The notes: generated by a model from the letters alone, not told the origin. Shown: positions 9,133-16,899, counted from the stretch's first letter. The stretch: DNA of 20,024 nt from CAISTG01 sp964455185 (GCA_964455185.1 CAYVUR010000013.1:1-20024), one strand, 5' to 3'. Program-made: numbers and translations.

Positions 9133-9152
9133 GTCTAAAATTATTTAGACAA
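9113..9152 (+). promoter_or_regulatory. Predicted trxA-trxB promoter with operator-like dyad over the -10 box
   Basis: TTGCTA (9113-9118), a 17-base spacer and TAAAAT (9136-9141). The -10 lies inside a perfect 9-bp inverted repeat, TTGTCTAAA / TTTAGACAA (9131-9139 and 9144-9152, 4-base centre). No T-run follows on either strand, so a terminator is unlikely; a dimeric regulator binding site is more plausible. The predicted start is near 9148, about 24 bases before the trxA ATG. Confidence 0.5.
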
Positions 9153-9171
9153 GAATAATAATTTTAAAAAT

Positions 9172-9492
9172 ATGTCAGAATATATTTTTAATGATGCCAA
9201 CTTTGAGGCTGAGGTTTTAAAAAGTGAGAAACCAGTTTTAGTAGATTTTTTTGCTACTTGGTGTGGTCCTTGTCGTATGCAAGCTCCAATAATTGAAGAG
9301 CTGGCCGCAGAAATTGGTGATAAGGCTAAGATTGGTAAGATGGATGTTGACCAAAATCCTCAGATCGCTGGAAAATATGGCATTATGTCAATTCCAACTA
9401 TTATGATTTTCAAGGCAGGAGAAGTTAAGGAGACTTTTACTGGTTTACAAACAAAAGAAACTCTAAAAACTGCTTTAGAGAGATTTATTTAA
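9172..9492 (+). CDS. trxA: Thioredoxin
   Basis: This is a cytoplasmic protein-disulfide reductase of normal thioredoxin length (106 residues). The active site WCGPC is at 30-34 (Cys31, Cys34), after the VDFFATW strand. The cis-proline of the SIPT turn is Pro75, and Asp25 occupies the buried acid position. It passes electrons from the reductase encoded 11 bases downstream to substrate disulfides. The pair is very probably one transcript, starting at the dyad-containing promoter and ending at the terminator at 10545. No Shine-Dalgarno sequence is present. Nothing about the protein is unusual. Confidence 0.97.
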   Translation: MSEYIFNDANFEAEVLKSEKPVLVDFFATWCGPCRMQAPIIEELAAEIGDKAKIGKMDVDQNPQIAGKYGIMSIPTIMIFKAGEVKETFTGLQTKETLKTALERFI

Positions 9493-9503
9493 TAAAATAA
9501 AAT

Positions 9504-10523
9504 ATGGATTACGATTTGATTATTATTGGTGGAGGACCAGCTGGCCTTACGGCAGCAATTTACGGTTTAAGAAGAGAATTAAAAACTTTAATTATTGCTA
9601 AAGCTATGGGAGGGCAGGCAGCCGTAGCTCATGAAGTTCAAAATTGGCCGGGAATAGAATCTATTAGTGGTTTTGAGCTTACTCAAAACATGGAAAAACA
9701 AGCAAAAAACTTAGGATTAGTAATTGATTCTAATGAAGCTTTATCTATTGAAAAAATAGAAGATGGTTTTATTGTTAAAACTAATAAAGATGAATATAGA
9801 TGCGGAGCTGTGATTTTAGCTTTTGGTTTAACGCCGCGTGATTTAGGGGTGCCGGGAGAAAAGGAATTAACAGGAAGAGGTGTTTCCTATTGTGCTACTT
9901 GTGATGGTCCGCTTTTTAAGGGTAAAAATGTTGCTGTTATAGGGGGTGGCAATTCTGCTATTGAAGCCGTCGAGTATTTATCTAGATTAGCTAATCAAGT
10001 TTATTTGATAAATAATAGTAGTAAATTTAATATAGAAGAAAAAGTTATACAGCAGATTTTAGCTATTAGTAATATAAATATTCTTTGTAATAAAAGTGTT
10101 AATGAAATTATTGGAAGAGATAAAGTAGAAAAAATAAAATTAAAAACATCAGAAAAAATTTCAGCCCCTGGATTTGATGCTTCATTAAGTTTATGTAAAT
10201 TAAATAATCCTGAAGTATTAATAAAAAGCGGTGATTACGAAGAATTAAATATTGACGGCGTTTTCATTGAAATTGGTTTTGTACCCAAAACTGATTGGGT
10301 AGCTGGATTAGTGGAACTTAATGATAGAAAAGAAATAATTACTGATAAAATGGGGAGAACTAGTGTAGAAGGAATATTTGCCGCTGGCGATTGTACTGAT
10401 ATTGGTTTTAAGCAAATTGTTATCGCTGCTGGCGAAGGTTCAAAAGCCGCTCTTTCCGCTTATAAATATTTAGCAGCTAAAAAAGGTTTAGTAGCTACTC
10501 CAGATTGGGGTATAAAAAAATAA
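9504..10523 (+). CDS. trxB: Thioredoxin reductase-like flavoprotein, AhpF-like pyridine nucleotide site
   Basis: The protein reduces thioredoxin using FAD and a nicotinamide cofactor. The FAD-binding GGGPAG is at 9-14, the redox pair CATC at 130-133, the second dinucleotide fold GGGNSA follows shortly after, and the C-terminal FAD motif GIFAAGDCTD is near 290-300. The segment GPLFKGKNVAVIGGGNS is close to the matching part of AhpF. The usual HRRxxxR motif that holds the 2'-phosphate of NADPH is absent: after VYLI the sequence is NNSSKFNIEEKV (from Asn170), again AhpF-like. NADH use, or another donor, is therefore inferred. At 339 residues it is slightly longer than the typical 310-320, partly through extra sequence at about 215-240. 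The AhpF N-terminal thioredoxin-fold domains are absent; the separate trxA next door probably fills that role. Confidence 0.92.
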   Translation: MDYDLIIIGGGPAGLTAAIYGLRRELKTLIIAKAMGGQAAVAHEVQNWPGIESISGFELTQNMEKQAKNLGLVIDSNEALSIEKIEDGFIVKTNKDEYRCGAVILAFGLTPRDLGVPGEKELTGRGVSYCATCDGPLFKGKNVAVIGGGNSAIEAVEYLSRLANQVYLINNSSKFNIEEKVIQQILAISNINILCNKSVNEIIGRDKVEKIKLKTSEKISAPGFDASLSLCKLNNPEVLIKSGDYEELNIDGVFIEIGFVPKTDWVAGLVELNDRKEIITDKMGRTSVEGIFAAGDCTDIGFKQIVIAAGEGSKAALSAYKYLAAKKGLVATPDWGIKK

Positions 10524-10544
10524 TTTAAATTTTTAAGAAACGAT

Positions 10545-10594
10545 AAATCAAGAATGCGATTCTAGATGATAAATCGCATTCTTGATTTTTGTTT
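10545..10594 (+). terminator. Strong intrinsic terminator after trxA-trxB
   Basis: A perfect 16-bp stem: AAATCAAGAATGCGAT (10545-10560) pairs with ATCGCATTCTTGATTT (10573-10588) around a 12-base loop, followed by TTGTTTT. This is the most stable hairpin in the window. Confidence 0.88.
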
Positions 10595-10610
10595 TAATTT
10601 TTAGTATATT
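10582..10610 (+). promoter_or_regulatory. Predicted valS-tyrS promoter
   Basis: TTGATT (10582-10587), a 17-base spacer and TATATT (10605-10610). The -35 lies in the 3' arm of the trxB terminator. The start would be near 10617, leaving about 17 bases of leader. No T-box or other long leader is possible in this space. Confidence 0.5.
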
Positions 10611-10633
10611 TAAGTTATTCTTAAGCATAATTT

Positions 10634-13336
10634 ATGAAGAAAATTGAATTAGCCAAGGCTTATGAAGCCAAAGAAGTTGAAGATAAAATATACAAAAAAT
10701 GGGAAGATTCCGGATATTTTAATCCTGATAATTTACCCGGAGAAAGAAATGATAAATTTGTTATTTCAATGCCGCCGCCTAATGTTACAGGAGTTTTACA
10801 TTTAGGTCATGCTTTTGAGAATACTTTAATGGATATAGTTATCCGTTATCAACGTATGCAAGGTAAGCGGGCTTTAATTGTACCCGGAACTGATCATGCT
10901 GCAGTAGCTACTCAAGCTCGAGTAGAAGATGTTTTAAAAACACAAGGCATTAATAATCCACGACAAGAATTAGGACGAGAAGGTTTGATTGCTAAAATTC
11001 GTGAATTTGCTGAAAATCATAAATCAATCATAATAAACCAAATTAAGAAAATGGGGACTTCTTGTGATTGGTCGCGTTTAGCTTATACTTTTGACGAAGC
11101 TAGATCTAAAGCAGTTAATGAAATTTTTCGTCGTATGTTTGCTGATGGTTTAATTTATCGTGGTTATCGAGTTGTAAATTGGTCGGTTAAAGGACAATCA
11201 ACTTGCTCTGACGATGAAGTAGAATATGAAACTAGAAAAACTAAAGTTTATACTTTTAAATATAGCGATACTTTTCCTATTCCTATTGCTACAACTCGTC
11301 CTGAAACTAAATTAGGCGATACCGCTGTAGCTGTTAATCCAGAAGATGAGCGATATAAACATTTGATTGGACAGAAATTTACGGTTGATGTTGGAGCTGA
11401 AAAGCCATTAGTTATTACCATTATCGGAGATAAAAATGTTGATATGAATTATGGTACTGGAGCAGTTGGAGTAACCCCAGCTCACAGTCAAATTGATTTT
11501 GAAATGTATCAAAACAATAAAGAAATTGGCATTATTCCAGTTATTGGAAAAGATGGGCTTATGCTTAAATCAGCAGGTAAGGCTTATGAAGGATTAACTG
11601 TTTTAGAGGCTCGAGAGAAATTTGTTAATTGGTTGAAAGATAATAATTTATATATTAGTGAAGAAGAGATTGAACATAGTGTTGGTATTTCAGATCGTTT
11701 TAAAGATGTAATAGAGGCTTTACCGATGGATCAGTGGTTTATTGATGTTAATAAAAAAATTCCCGGCCGAAATAAAAGTTTAAAAGATTTAATGCGTGAA
11801 GCTGTAACTTCTGGACATAATGGTGATAAAGAAAAGATTATTAATATTAATCCTAAAAGATTTCATAATATTTATTTACATTGGATTGATAATTTACGTG
11901 ATTGGTGTATTTCTCGCCAGATTTGGTGGGGGCATCGTATTCCCGTTTGGTATTGTAATGATTGTGGTGAAATTTTTTATAATGACAAAAATCCAGAATC
12001 TTGTCCTAAGTGTAAATCAATTAATTTTAGACAAGATGAAGACACTTTAGATACTTGGTTTTCTTCTGGCGCTTGGACTTTCTCAACTTTAGGTTGGCCT
12101 GATGATAGTGAGGATATGAAAAAATTTCATCCTACGACTTGGATGCAGATGGGTTATGAAATTTTATTTTTTTGGATGGCTAGAATGATATTGATGACTA
12201 CTTATATTCTTGATGATATTCCTTTTAAGGATGTTTATATCCACGGTATTTTACGCGCTAAAGATGGACGTAAATTTTCTAAATCTTTAGGTAATGGTTT
12301 AGACCCTATTGAAGTGATAGAAAAATACGGTACTGATGCTTTACGCTTAAGTTTAATTAAAGGCATTACTCCGGGAAATGATTCAAGATTTTATGAAGAA
12401 AAAGTTGAAGGAGCAAGAAATTTTGTTAACAAATTTTGGAATATTTCTCGTTATATTCTTTCCACAGTTAATAATTTGGAAATTATTAAAGATAAACCAG
12501 AAGCTAAAACTTTAGCTGATGAGTGGATTTTAGAAAAATTAGAAAAAACTATTGTTAATACAGGAAATTGTTTTGATAAATATGATTTTTCTGGAGCCAT
12601 TGAGATTTTATCAGAGTTTACTAGAGATGATTTTGCTGATTGGTATTTAGAAATATCTAAAATTGAAAAAAATAAAGATGAAATTTTGTTGTATATTTTA
12701 CAAACTCTTCTTAAATTATGGCATCCTATTATTCCTTTTGTTACAGAAGAAATCTGGTCTAAATTAGATACTACAAATCTATTAATGGTTGAATCTTGGC
12801 CTAAGCTAATAGTCAAAGAGGGATTAATTGATAAAATTAAAGAAACTTTTCATTTTTCTGATTTTCAGAAAGCACAACAATTTGATTTGATAAAACAATC
12901 AATAACAGCGCTTCGCAATTTACGCAGTGAAAATAAAATTGATCCAGCTAAACAAATTAAAGCAATAATAATTGCTGGCGATAAAATGGAGCTATTAGAA
13001 TCACAAAGACAAATTTTAATGAAATTAGCACGATTAGAGAATTTAGAAATTATTAGCTCTGGTGAAAAACCGAAAGGTTGTGTTGTGACAGTTATAGGAG
13101 GAATAGAGATTTATTTGAATTTAGCTGGTTTAATTGATATTGAAGCAGAAAAAAATAGATTGAAAAAAGATTTAACAGAAGTGGAAAAGTATATTAAAGG
13201 ATTGCAGATAAAGTTATCTAATGAAAAATTTGTTAAAAATGCTCCAGCTGTTGTAGTTGATGGCGAAAGAACAAAATTAGAAGAGGCTCAAATTAAAGCA
13301 GAAAAAATAAAATCACAATTAAATAATTTAGGATAA
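10634..13336 (+). CDS. valS: Valine--tRNA ligase
   Basis: This class I synthetase charges tRNA-Val. At 900 residues it has full length. Visible marks are PPPNVTGVLHLGH with the HIGH-type motif HLGH at 56-59, GTDHAAVATQ, the editing-domain GTGAVGVTPAHS block (about 275-285), a four-cysteine zinc knuckle (Cys441, 444, 457, 460), the KMSKS-type motif KFSKS at 547-551, the anticodon-binding domain (about 630-780), and the C-terminal coiled-coil arm (about 830-900) typical of ValRS. The start follows the predicted promoter by about 24 bases without a clear ribosome binding site. It runs 4 bases into tyrS, so the two synthetases are probably co-transcribed. Confidence 0.97.
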   Translation: MKKIELAKAYEAKEVEDKIYKKWEDSGYFNPDNLPGERNDKFVISMPPPNVTGVLHLGHAFENTLMDIVIRYQRMQGKRALIVPGTDHAAVATQARVEDVLKTQGINNPRQELGREGLIAKIREFAENHKSIIINQIKKMGTSCDWSRLAYTFDEARSKAVNEIFRRMFADGLIYRGYRVVNWSVKGQSTCSDDEVEYETRKTKVYTFKYSDTFPIPIATTRPETKLGDTAVAVNPEDERYKHLIGQKFTVDVGAEKPLVITIIGDKNVDMNYGTGAVGVTPAHSQIDFEMYQNNKEIGIIPVIGKDGLMLKSAGKAYEGLTVLEAREKFVNWLKDNNLYISEEEIEHSVGISDRFKDVIEALPMDQWFIDVNKKIPGRNKSLKDLMREAVTSGHNGDKEKIININPKRFHNIYLHWIDNLRDWCISRQIWWGHRIPVWYCNDCGEIFYNDKNPESCPKCKSINFRQDEDTLDTWFSSGAWTFSTLGWPDDSEDMKKFHPTTWMQMGYEILFFWMARMILMTTYILDDIPFKDVYIHGILRAKDGRKFSKSLGNGLDPIEVIEKYGTDALRLSLIKGITPGNDSRFYEEKVEGARNFVNKFWNISRYILSTVNNLEIIKDKPEAKTLADEWILEKLEKTIVNTGNCFDKYDFSGAIEILSEFTRDDFADWYLEISKIEKNKDEILLYILQTLLKLWHPIIPFVTEEIWSKLDTTNLLMVESWPKLIVKEGLIDKIKETFHFSDFQKAQQFDLIKQSITALRNLRSENKIDPAKQIKAIIIAGDKMELLESQRQILMKLARLENLEIISSGEKPKGCVVTVIGGIEIYLNLAGLIDIEAEKNRLKKDLTEVEKYIKGLQIKLSNEKFVKNAPAVVVDGERTKLEEAQIKAEKIKSQLNNLG
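13330..13333 (+). promoter_or_regulatory. Shine-Dalgarno site of tyrS
   Basis: AGGA, seven bases before the tyrS ATG and inside the last codons of valS. It is one of only two well-spaced Shine-Dalgarno sites seen in the window, and it supports the ATG at 13341. Confidence 0.55.
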
Positions 13337-13340
13337 ATTT

Positions 13341-14570
13341 ATGCCTATAATTAAAAAAAAGATTCCAGTTATTACTGATGAATTAAAAATAGAAGAATTT
13401 TTAAGTCGAGGTATTGAAAATTTTTATCCTGATAGAGAAACTGTTAAAAAAGCTTTAATGTCTGGTAGACGTTTAAGAATTTATTGTGGCTTTGATCCAA
13501 CTGCTGAAGCTTTACATATTGGCCATGGTATTCAAATTAGAAAATTAGAAAAATTAAGACAATTAGGTCATGAAGTTATTTTTTTGTATGGCGGATTTAC
13601 TGCTATGATTGGTGACCCAACAGATAAGGCCCAAGCTAGAAAAATTCTAACAGCTTCTCAAGTTAAGAAAAATGCCAGAGGTTGGAAAGATCAAATTAAA
13701 AATATTATTGATATTAAAAAAATTATTTTTAAAAATAATTATGATTGGCTTTCTAAACTTAAATTTGCTGATATTTTAGAGCTAACCTCTTTATTTACTG
13801 CTCAACAAATGTTAGCTCGCGACATGTTTCAAAAAAGATTAGAAGAAGGCAAAGATTTATATCTTAATGAGTTTATGTATCCTTTAATGCAGGCTTATGA
13901 TAGTGTCGCTATGGATGTAGATATGGAATTGGGCGGTAATGACCAAATGTTTAATATGTTAGCTGGCCGCACTTTGATGAAAAAGATGAAAAATAAGGAA
14001 AAATTAGTGATTACTACTAAACTTTTGGAAGATCCAAGTGGAAAAAAAATGGGTAAATCGGAAGGTAACGCAGTTTCTTTGACTGATTCAGCTGAAGATA
14101 TGTTTGGTAAAGTGATGAGTTGGCCAGATACTTTTATTACTTTAGGTATGGAAATACTTACTGATATTCCAATGTCAGAAATTAAAGATTGGGAAAAGAA
14201 GATGGCTGAAGGAGCTAATCCTCGTGATGCTAAGATGGTTTTAGCTTATGAAGTGGTAAAGATTTATAAAGGTGAGACAGCAGCTAATAAAGGCAAAGAT
14301 AATTTTATTCGTGTTTTTCAAGAAAAAGAAAAACCATTAGAGATTCCGGAAGTGAAAGTTGATTTTGCAGGTGATGAAATAGGGGTTTTAGATTTATTTG
14401 TTAAAGCAGGTTTAACTTCATCAAACAATGAAGGACGCAGATTGATTATTGAGAAAGGATTAAGAATTAATGATAAATTAATTGAAGAAATTGATAAGCG
14501 CGTCCTCATTCCAAAGGAAGGTTTATTATTACAACGTGGTAAAAAACAATTTGTTAGAGTTATAAAATAA
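13341..14570 (+). CDS. tyrS: Tyrosine--tRNA ligase
   Basis: This class I synthetase charges tRNA-Tyr. At 409 residues it has the normal bacterial length. YCGFDPTAEALHIGH carries the HIGH motif at 59-62; FTAMIGDPT follows; the tyrosine-site block is around LMQAYDSVAMDVDMELGGNDQ; the KMSKS variant KMGKS is at 236-240; and the C-terminal S4 RNA-binding domain covers about 346-409. The KMGKS form and the overall layout suggest the TyrZ-like branch of bacterial TyrRS, a lesser inference. It follows valS with a 4-base gap and ends just before the terminator shared with the opposite-strand gene. Confidence 0.97.
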   Translation: MPIIKKKIPVITDELKIEEFLSRGIENFYPDRETVKKALMSGRRLRIYCGFDPTAEALHIGHGIQIRKLEKLRQLGHEVIFLYGGFTAMIGDPTDKAQARKILTASQVKKNARGWKDQIKNIIDIKKIIFKNNYDWLSKLKFADILELTSLFTAQQMLARDMFQKRLEEGKDLYLNEFMYPLMQAYDSVAMDVDMELGGNDQMFNMLAGRTLMKKMKNKEKLVITTKLLEDPSGKKMGKSEGNAVSLTDSAEDMFGKVMSWPDTFITLGMEILTDIPMSEIKDWEKKMAEGANPRDAKMVLAYEVVKIYKGETAANKGKDNFIRVFQEKEKPLEIPEVKVDFAGDEIGVLDLFVKAGLTSSNNEGRRLIIEKGLRINDKLIEEIDKRVLIPKEGLLLQRGKKQFVRVIK

Positions 14571-14600
14571 AAAATACAGCTTTAAAAAGCTGTATTTTTT
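14571..14600. terminator. Bidirectional intrinsic terminator between convergent genes
   Basis: A perfect 12-bp stem AAAATACAGCTT / AAGCTGTATTTT (14571-14582, 14587-14598) with a TAAA loop, with T-runs on both strands. It serves tyrS on the plus strand and the metalloprotease gene on the minus strand; the stop codon of the latter lies within the hairpin. Confidence 0.9.
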
Positions 14601-15076
14601 ATTTCTTTTGGTATTTTTAATTTATTTTTTAAATCATTAAGTCGCATATAAAAGCCACGAGAGTGAATTGAATTTAGTTTTAATTTTTTGAAATCATAAT
14701 GGTGTAGCCATTCATGAAGCAATGTATCAATATAAGATTTGGACGCCAATATTTGGCCGCGGGTTGCAGTACGATTATGAATTAAAATTGTTTTATTTTT
14801 AGGTTGATATAAACCGTAGCGTTTCATAACAATTTTACCATCGCGTTTTTTGTGTATTTGATTGTCATCAATTAAAATAAATTCTACAATATCAATTCCG
14901 GCTAAATTACTTAATTCATCAAGTAGTTGCTTGCTTAAATCATGGCGTTTTTGGGTATCAGTTGTTTTTAATAGAGTTTGAGCTAAATTAATAGCCTCAT
15001 CAGAAATCGCAATCTTTATTTGAATAATGGAGTTGCTATATTCATAATTTGATTGTCTAAAGATTGATCGCAACAT
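14582..15076 (-). CDS. SprT/YgjP-like HExxH minimetalloprotease
   Basis: A small zinc-protease-like protein of 164 residues. The helix LLHEWLHHYD carries HExxH at 121-125 (Glu122 catalytic, His121 and His125 zinc ligands), and His138 in IHSRGFYMRL matches the third ligand of the HSKxFW type seen in YgjP/SprT-like enzymes. The N-terminal half (1-95) is a mixed alpha/beta region without a recognised domain. No signal peptide or membrane helix is visible, so it is probably cytoplasmic. It starts 4 bases after the methyltransferase stop and is likely translated from the same mRNA. Its substrate is unknown; a DNA-protein crosslink role, as for SprT, would be speculative. Confidence 0.75.
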   Translation of the reverse strand: MLRSIFRQSNYEYSNSIIQIKIAISDEAINLAQTLLKTTDTQKRHDLSKQLLDELSNLAGIDIVEFILIDDNQIHKKRDGKIVMKRYGLYQPKNKTILIHNRTATRGQILASKSYIDTLLHEWLHHYDFKKLKLNSIHSRGFYMRLNDLKNKLKIPKEIKNTAF

Positions 15077-15080
15077 GTTA

Positions 15081-16184
15081 TTAATTTATTTTCCAAATAG
15101 TTATCTTGCGCCAAACTTTTTGGTTCTCGCGCTTGTAAATAAGATTTCCAGCATCTAGACGCTTGAAGCCTAATTTATTTAATCTCAAATCAATATTTAT
15201 TTGGTAGATTTTTCCGTGCAAATGCCATTCTGGTATCACTAGCACTATTTTGCCTTCAGTTTTAAGTATTTTTTTAAATTGAATAAATGATTCTAAATAA
15301 AGTTCTTCTAAATCACTAATAATTTTTTTAATAATTTTTTCATTTTCATTTCCTTTAATTGGTTTACCTAAGTAGGGTTCGGTAATTATAGCATCAATTG
15401 AGGATTGATTAATTTTTTGAGATAATGTTTTAACATCAGATTGTTGTATTTCCCAATTAGCTTCTTTTATTTTTAATTCTTGAGTCAACCATTTTAAATT
15501 TTTTATGCTGTCAGAAACAGCTTTTTTTGATATATCAGTTCCGATTAAATTTTTGTATCCTAATGCTAGAGCTTCAGTTAATATAGTTCCAGAACCGCAA
15601 AACGGATCAAGAATAATTTGATTAATTTTAACTTGAGATAAATTAATCATCATTTTGGCAACTTTTGGAGGTAGCATGCCAGATAGAGCATCAAAGGCAG
15701 GGCGACCAAAATCTCGTTTAGAATAATTTTTGAAATCTTGTACAGCACAAGTTACACCGAAAAAATTTGGTCCTACTAAAAAATCTTGACATTTTTCTTT
15801 AGTAATAATTACTGAAGATAATGTTGCTTGATGACTTGTTACTAATCTAGAAGTTATTCCCGTCGCTTTTAATTTATTTTTTATTTGCATGCCAATAATT
15901 GTTGGTTTTTGTTCATAAAAACTAAAACCAAAATTAAAACGTTTTTTTTCAGAGATTATTGAAGCATATTTTAAGATTTGATTAAATTCTATTTTTTTTC
16001 CTAAAAAGACGCCAATTTTAATAGTACCGCCTAATTGATTAATTGTTTTATTACAATCAATTTTATGGTGTTCAATAATTAGAAAACTTTTACCATTATT
16101 AATAATTTTTACTGATGGTAAAACATTAATTATTTCAGCTTTTGATAATTCAGGGTTGTTACCAAGTATAAAGATATATTTCAT
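15081..16184 (-). CDS. TRM11/TrmG10-like SAM-dependent RNA methyltransferase
   Basis: A two-part protein: an N-terminal THUMP-like region (about 1-140) and a C-terminal Rossmann methyltransferase (150-367). RDFGRPAFDALSGMLPPKVA (157-176) is the linker motif of the TRM11/UPF0020 group. Motif I is DPFCGSGT (193-200), the acidic SAM-ribose loop is GTDIS (215-219), and the catalytic motif IV is TEPYLG (268-273), a variant of the usual (D/N)PPYG. The family makes N2-methylguanosine, mostly at position 10 of tRNA, which is the likely but unproven target here. It heads a two-gene transcript with the minimetalloprotease. The only upstream promoter candidate (TAGATT at 16217-16222, 17 bases, TAAAAT at 16194-16199, minus strand) is weak and would leave a leader of just a few bases. 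Confidence 0.85.
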   Translation of the reverse strand: MKYIFILGNNPELSKAEIINVLPSVKIINNGKSFLIIEHHKIDCNKTINQLGGTIKIGVFLGKKIEFNQILKYASIISEKKRFNFGFSFYEQKPTIIGMQIKNKLKATGITSRLVTSHQATLSSVIITKEKCQDFLVGPNFFGVTCAVQDFKNYSKRDFGRPAFDALSGMLPPKVAKMMINLSQVKINQIILDPFCGSGTILTEALALGYKNLIGTDISKKAVSDSIKNLKWLTQELKIKEANWEIQQSDVKTLSQKINQSSIDAIITEPYLGKPIKGNENEKIIKKIISDLEELYLESFIQFKKILKTEGKIVLVIPEWHLHGKIYQINIDLRLNKLGFKRLDAGNLIYKRENQKVWRKITIWKIN

Positions 16185-16229
16185 AATATAATAATTTTAA
16201 CTTTTTTATTTATAAAAATCTACTTAATT

Positions 16230-16256
16230 AAAAAGACTCTCTGAATACAGAGAGTC
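16230..16256 (-). terminator. Intrinsic terminator of the ClpP-like gene
   Basis: A perfect 9-bp stem GACTCTCTG / CAGAGAGTC (4-base loop) lies 22 bases after the minus-strand stop. On the minus strand it is followed by five T (16234 down to 16230) and then AATTAAG. Confidence 0.88.
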
Positions 16257-16278
16257 CTATTTACATTAATTTAATTTA

Positions 16279-16815
16279 TTAAATTATCTCATCAATTAGA
16301 CCAAGCTTTAAAGCTTGGTAAGCAGTAATGATGCTAAAATAGCGACATAGTAGAGCAAAAAAATCGGGAGAATAACGGCAGCTACGAATACTAAAAATAA
16401 GGCAAATTTCTTTTAAGCAAGCTTCTAATTCCTTTTTTATTTTTTCTATATCTTCTATAGTTTTAATTTTATAGAAATCAGTAGCGTACTTCATTGTTGT
16501 TGGTTCATGAAGTATTAACTTAGCGTCAGCACACATTTTACGGACAGAACATCCTTGTAAAATGGTTACTGCTCCAGAAAACGCATAAGATTGGACATAC
16601 CCAGTAATTTTTCCTGGGTATGTAGATAACATATAGAAAATTTCCATTGATTTATAGTGATTCCCTCCATCAGAATTTATAATTATAAAAATGTCAGGAG
16701 CACCATTTTTAATGAAAATTTCTAGTGCCTCATTCACGTATCTTTTAGTTTCTTCATTAATTTTTGTAATACTTATTGTTCTGTAATGTAGTAAACTTTC
16801 TTGTTGTGGTCCCAT
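16279..16815 (-). CDS. ClpP-like serine protease (crotonase fold), catalytic Asp not evident
   Basis: The fold and layout of ClpP are clear over 178 residues: INSDGG (47-51, oxyanion-side glycines), GYVQSYAFSGAVTIL with the nucleophile position Ser80, LILHEP with His103, and the end AYQALKLGLIDEII, which matches the ClpP tail AxEAxxYGLID. The Asp expected about four residues before the TA of ITAYQ is replaced by an aromatic residue (Tyr159/Phe160). Asp151 is the nearest acid, so the third member of the triad is uncertain. No signal peptide or membrane helix is present, unlike NfeD/SppA types. It stands alone between its own promoter and terminator, with the best Shine-Dalgarno site of the window, and is locally less AT-rich. 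A 20-bp perfect palindrome, ACCAAGCTTTAAAGCTTGGT, lies near its 3' end (16300-16319). It could be a regulatory, non-processive or divergent peptidase. Confidence 0.82.
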   Translation of the reverse strand: MGPQQESLLHYRTISITKINEETKRYVNEALEIFIKNGAPDIFIIINSDGGNHYKSMEIFYMLSTYPGKITGYVQSYAFSGAVTILQGCSVRKMCADAKLILHEPTTMKYATDFYKIKTIEDIEKIKKELEACLKEICLIFSIRSCRYSPDFFALLCRYFSIITAYQALKLGLIDEII

Positions 16816-16840
16816 AAATCCCTCCTTCCGGCTAAGCCGG
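16816..16840 (-). promoter_or_regulatory. Strong ribosome binding site abutting a GC-rich hairpin
   Basis: On the minus strand AAGGAGGG (16827-16820) sits about 4-5 bases before the ATG of the ClpP-like gene. Directly upstream is the hairpin CCGGC-TTA-GCCGG (16840-16828), unusually GC-rich for this DNA. It could stabilise the mRNA or modulate access to the ribosome site. Confidence 0.75.
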
Positions 16841-16858
16841 GGTTTGTTTTTAATGTAC

Positions 16859-16899
16859 TTTACTTAGTAAGTTATCTACTTACTAACTTACTAAGTAAA
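16859..16899 (-). promoter_or_regulatory. Operator-like array of palindromes downstream of the ClpP-like gene promoter
   Basis: A perfect 14-bp inverted repeat, TTTACTTAGTAAGT (16859-16872) and ACTTACTAAGTAAA (16886-16899). Each arm contains an 11-base palindrome ACTTAnTAAGT, and a third copy with one mismatch lies at 16878-16888. It begins 1 base after the predicted -10 box, so it would cover the transcription start. No T-run follows on the minus strand, arguing against a terminator for the O-antigen ligase gene, whose stop codon lies inside it. The regulator is unknown. Confidence 0.6.

Noticed and set aside
9131..9152. Dyad before trxA as an intrinsic terminator
   Set aside because: No T-run follows on either strand; a separate hairpin at 9098-9125 with six T explains termination of the S74 gene.
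10589..10633. T-box or other amino-acid-sensing leader for valS-tyrS
   Set aside because: The space between the trxB terminator and the valS ATG is only 45 bases, far too short for a T-box.
12451..12816. 121-codon open frame on the minus strand inside valS
   Set aside because: It lies opposite the anticodon-binding domain of a complete valS and shows no recognisable protein features; other long antisense or out-of-frame openings (841-1098, 1630-1914, 2438-2650, 4788-5111, 5099-5323, 5481-5663, 11820-12050, 14318-14509, 19503-19709) were rejected for the same reason.
16859..16899. Inverted repeat as terminator of the O-antigen ligase gene or as a transposon end
   Set aside because: No T-run follows on the minus strand and no transposase or target duplication is near; position next to the -10 box of the ClpP-like gene fits an operator better.
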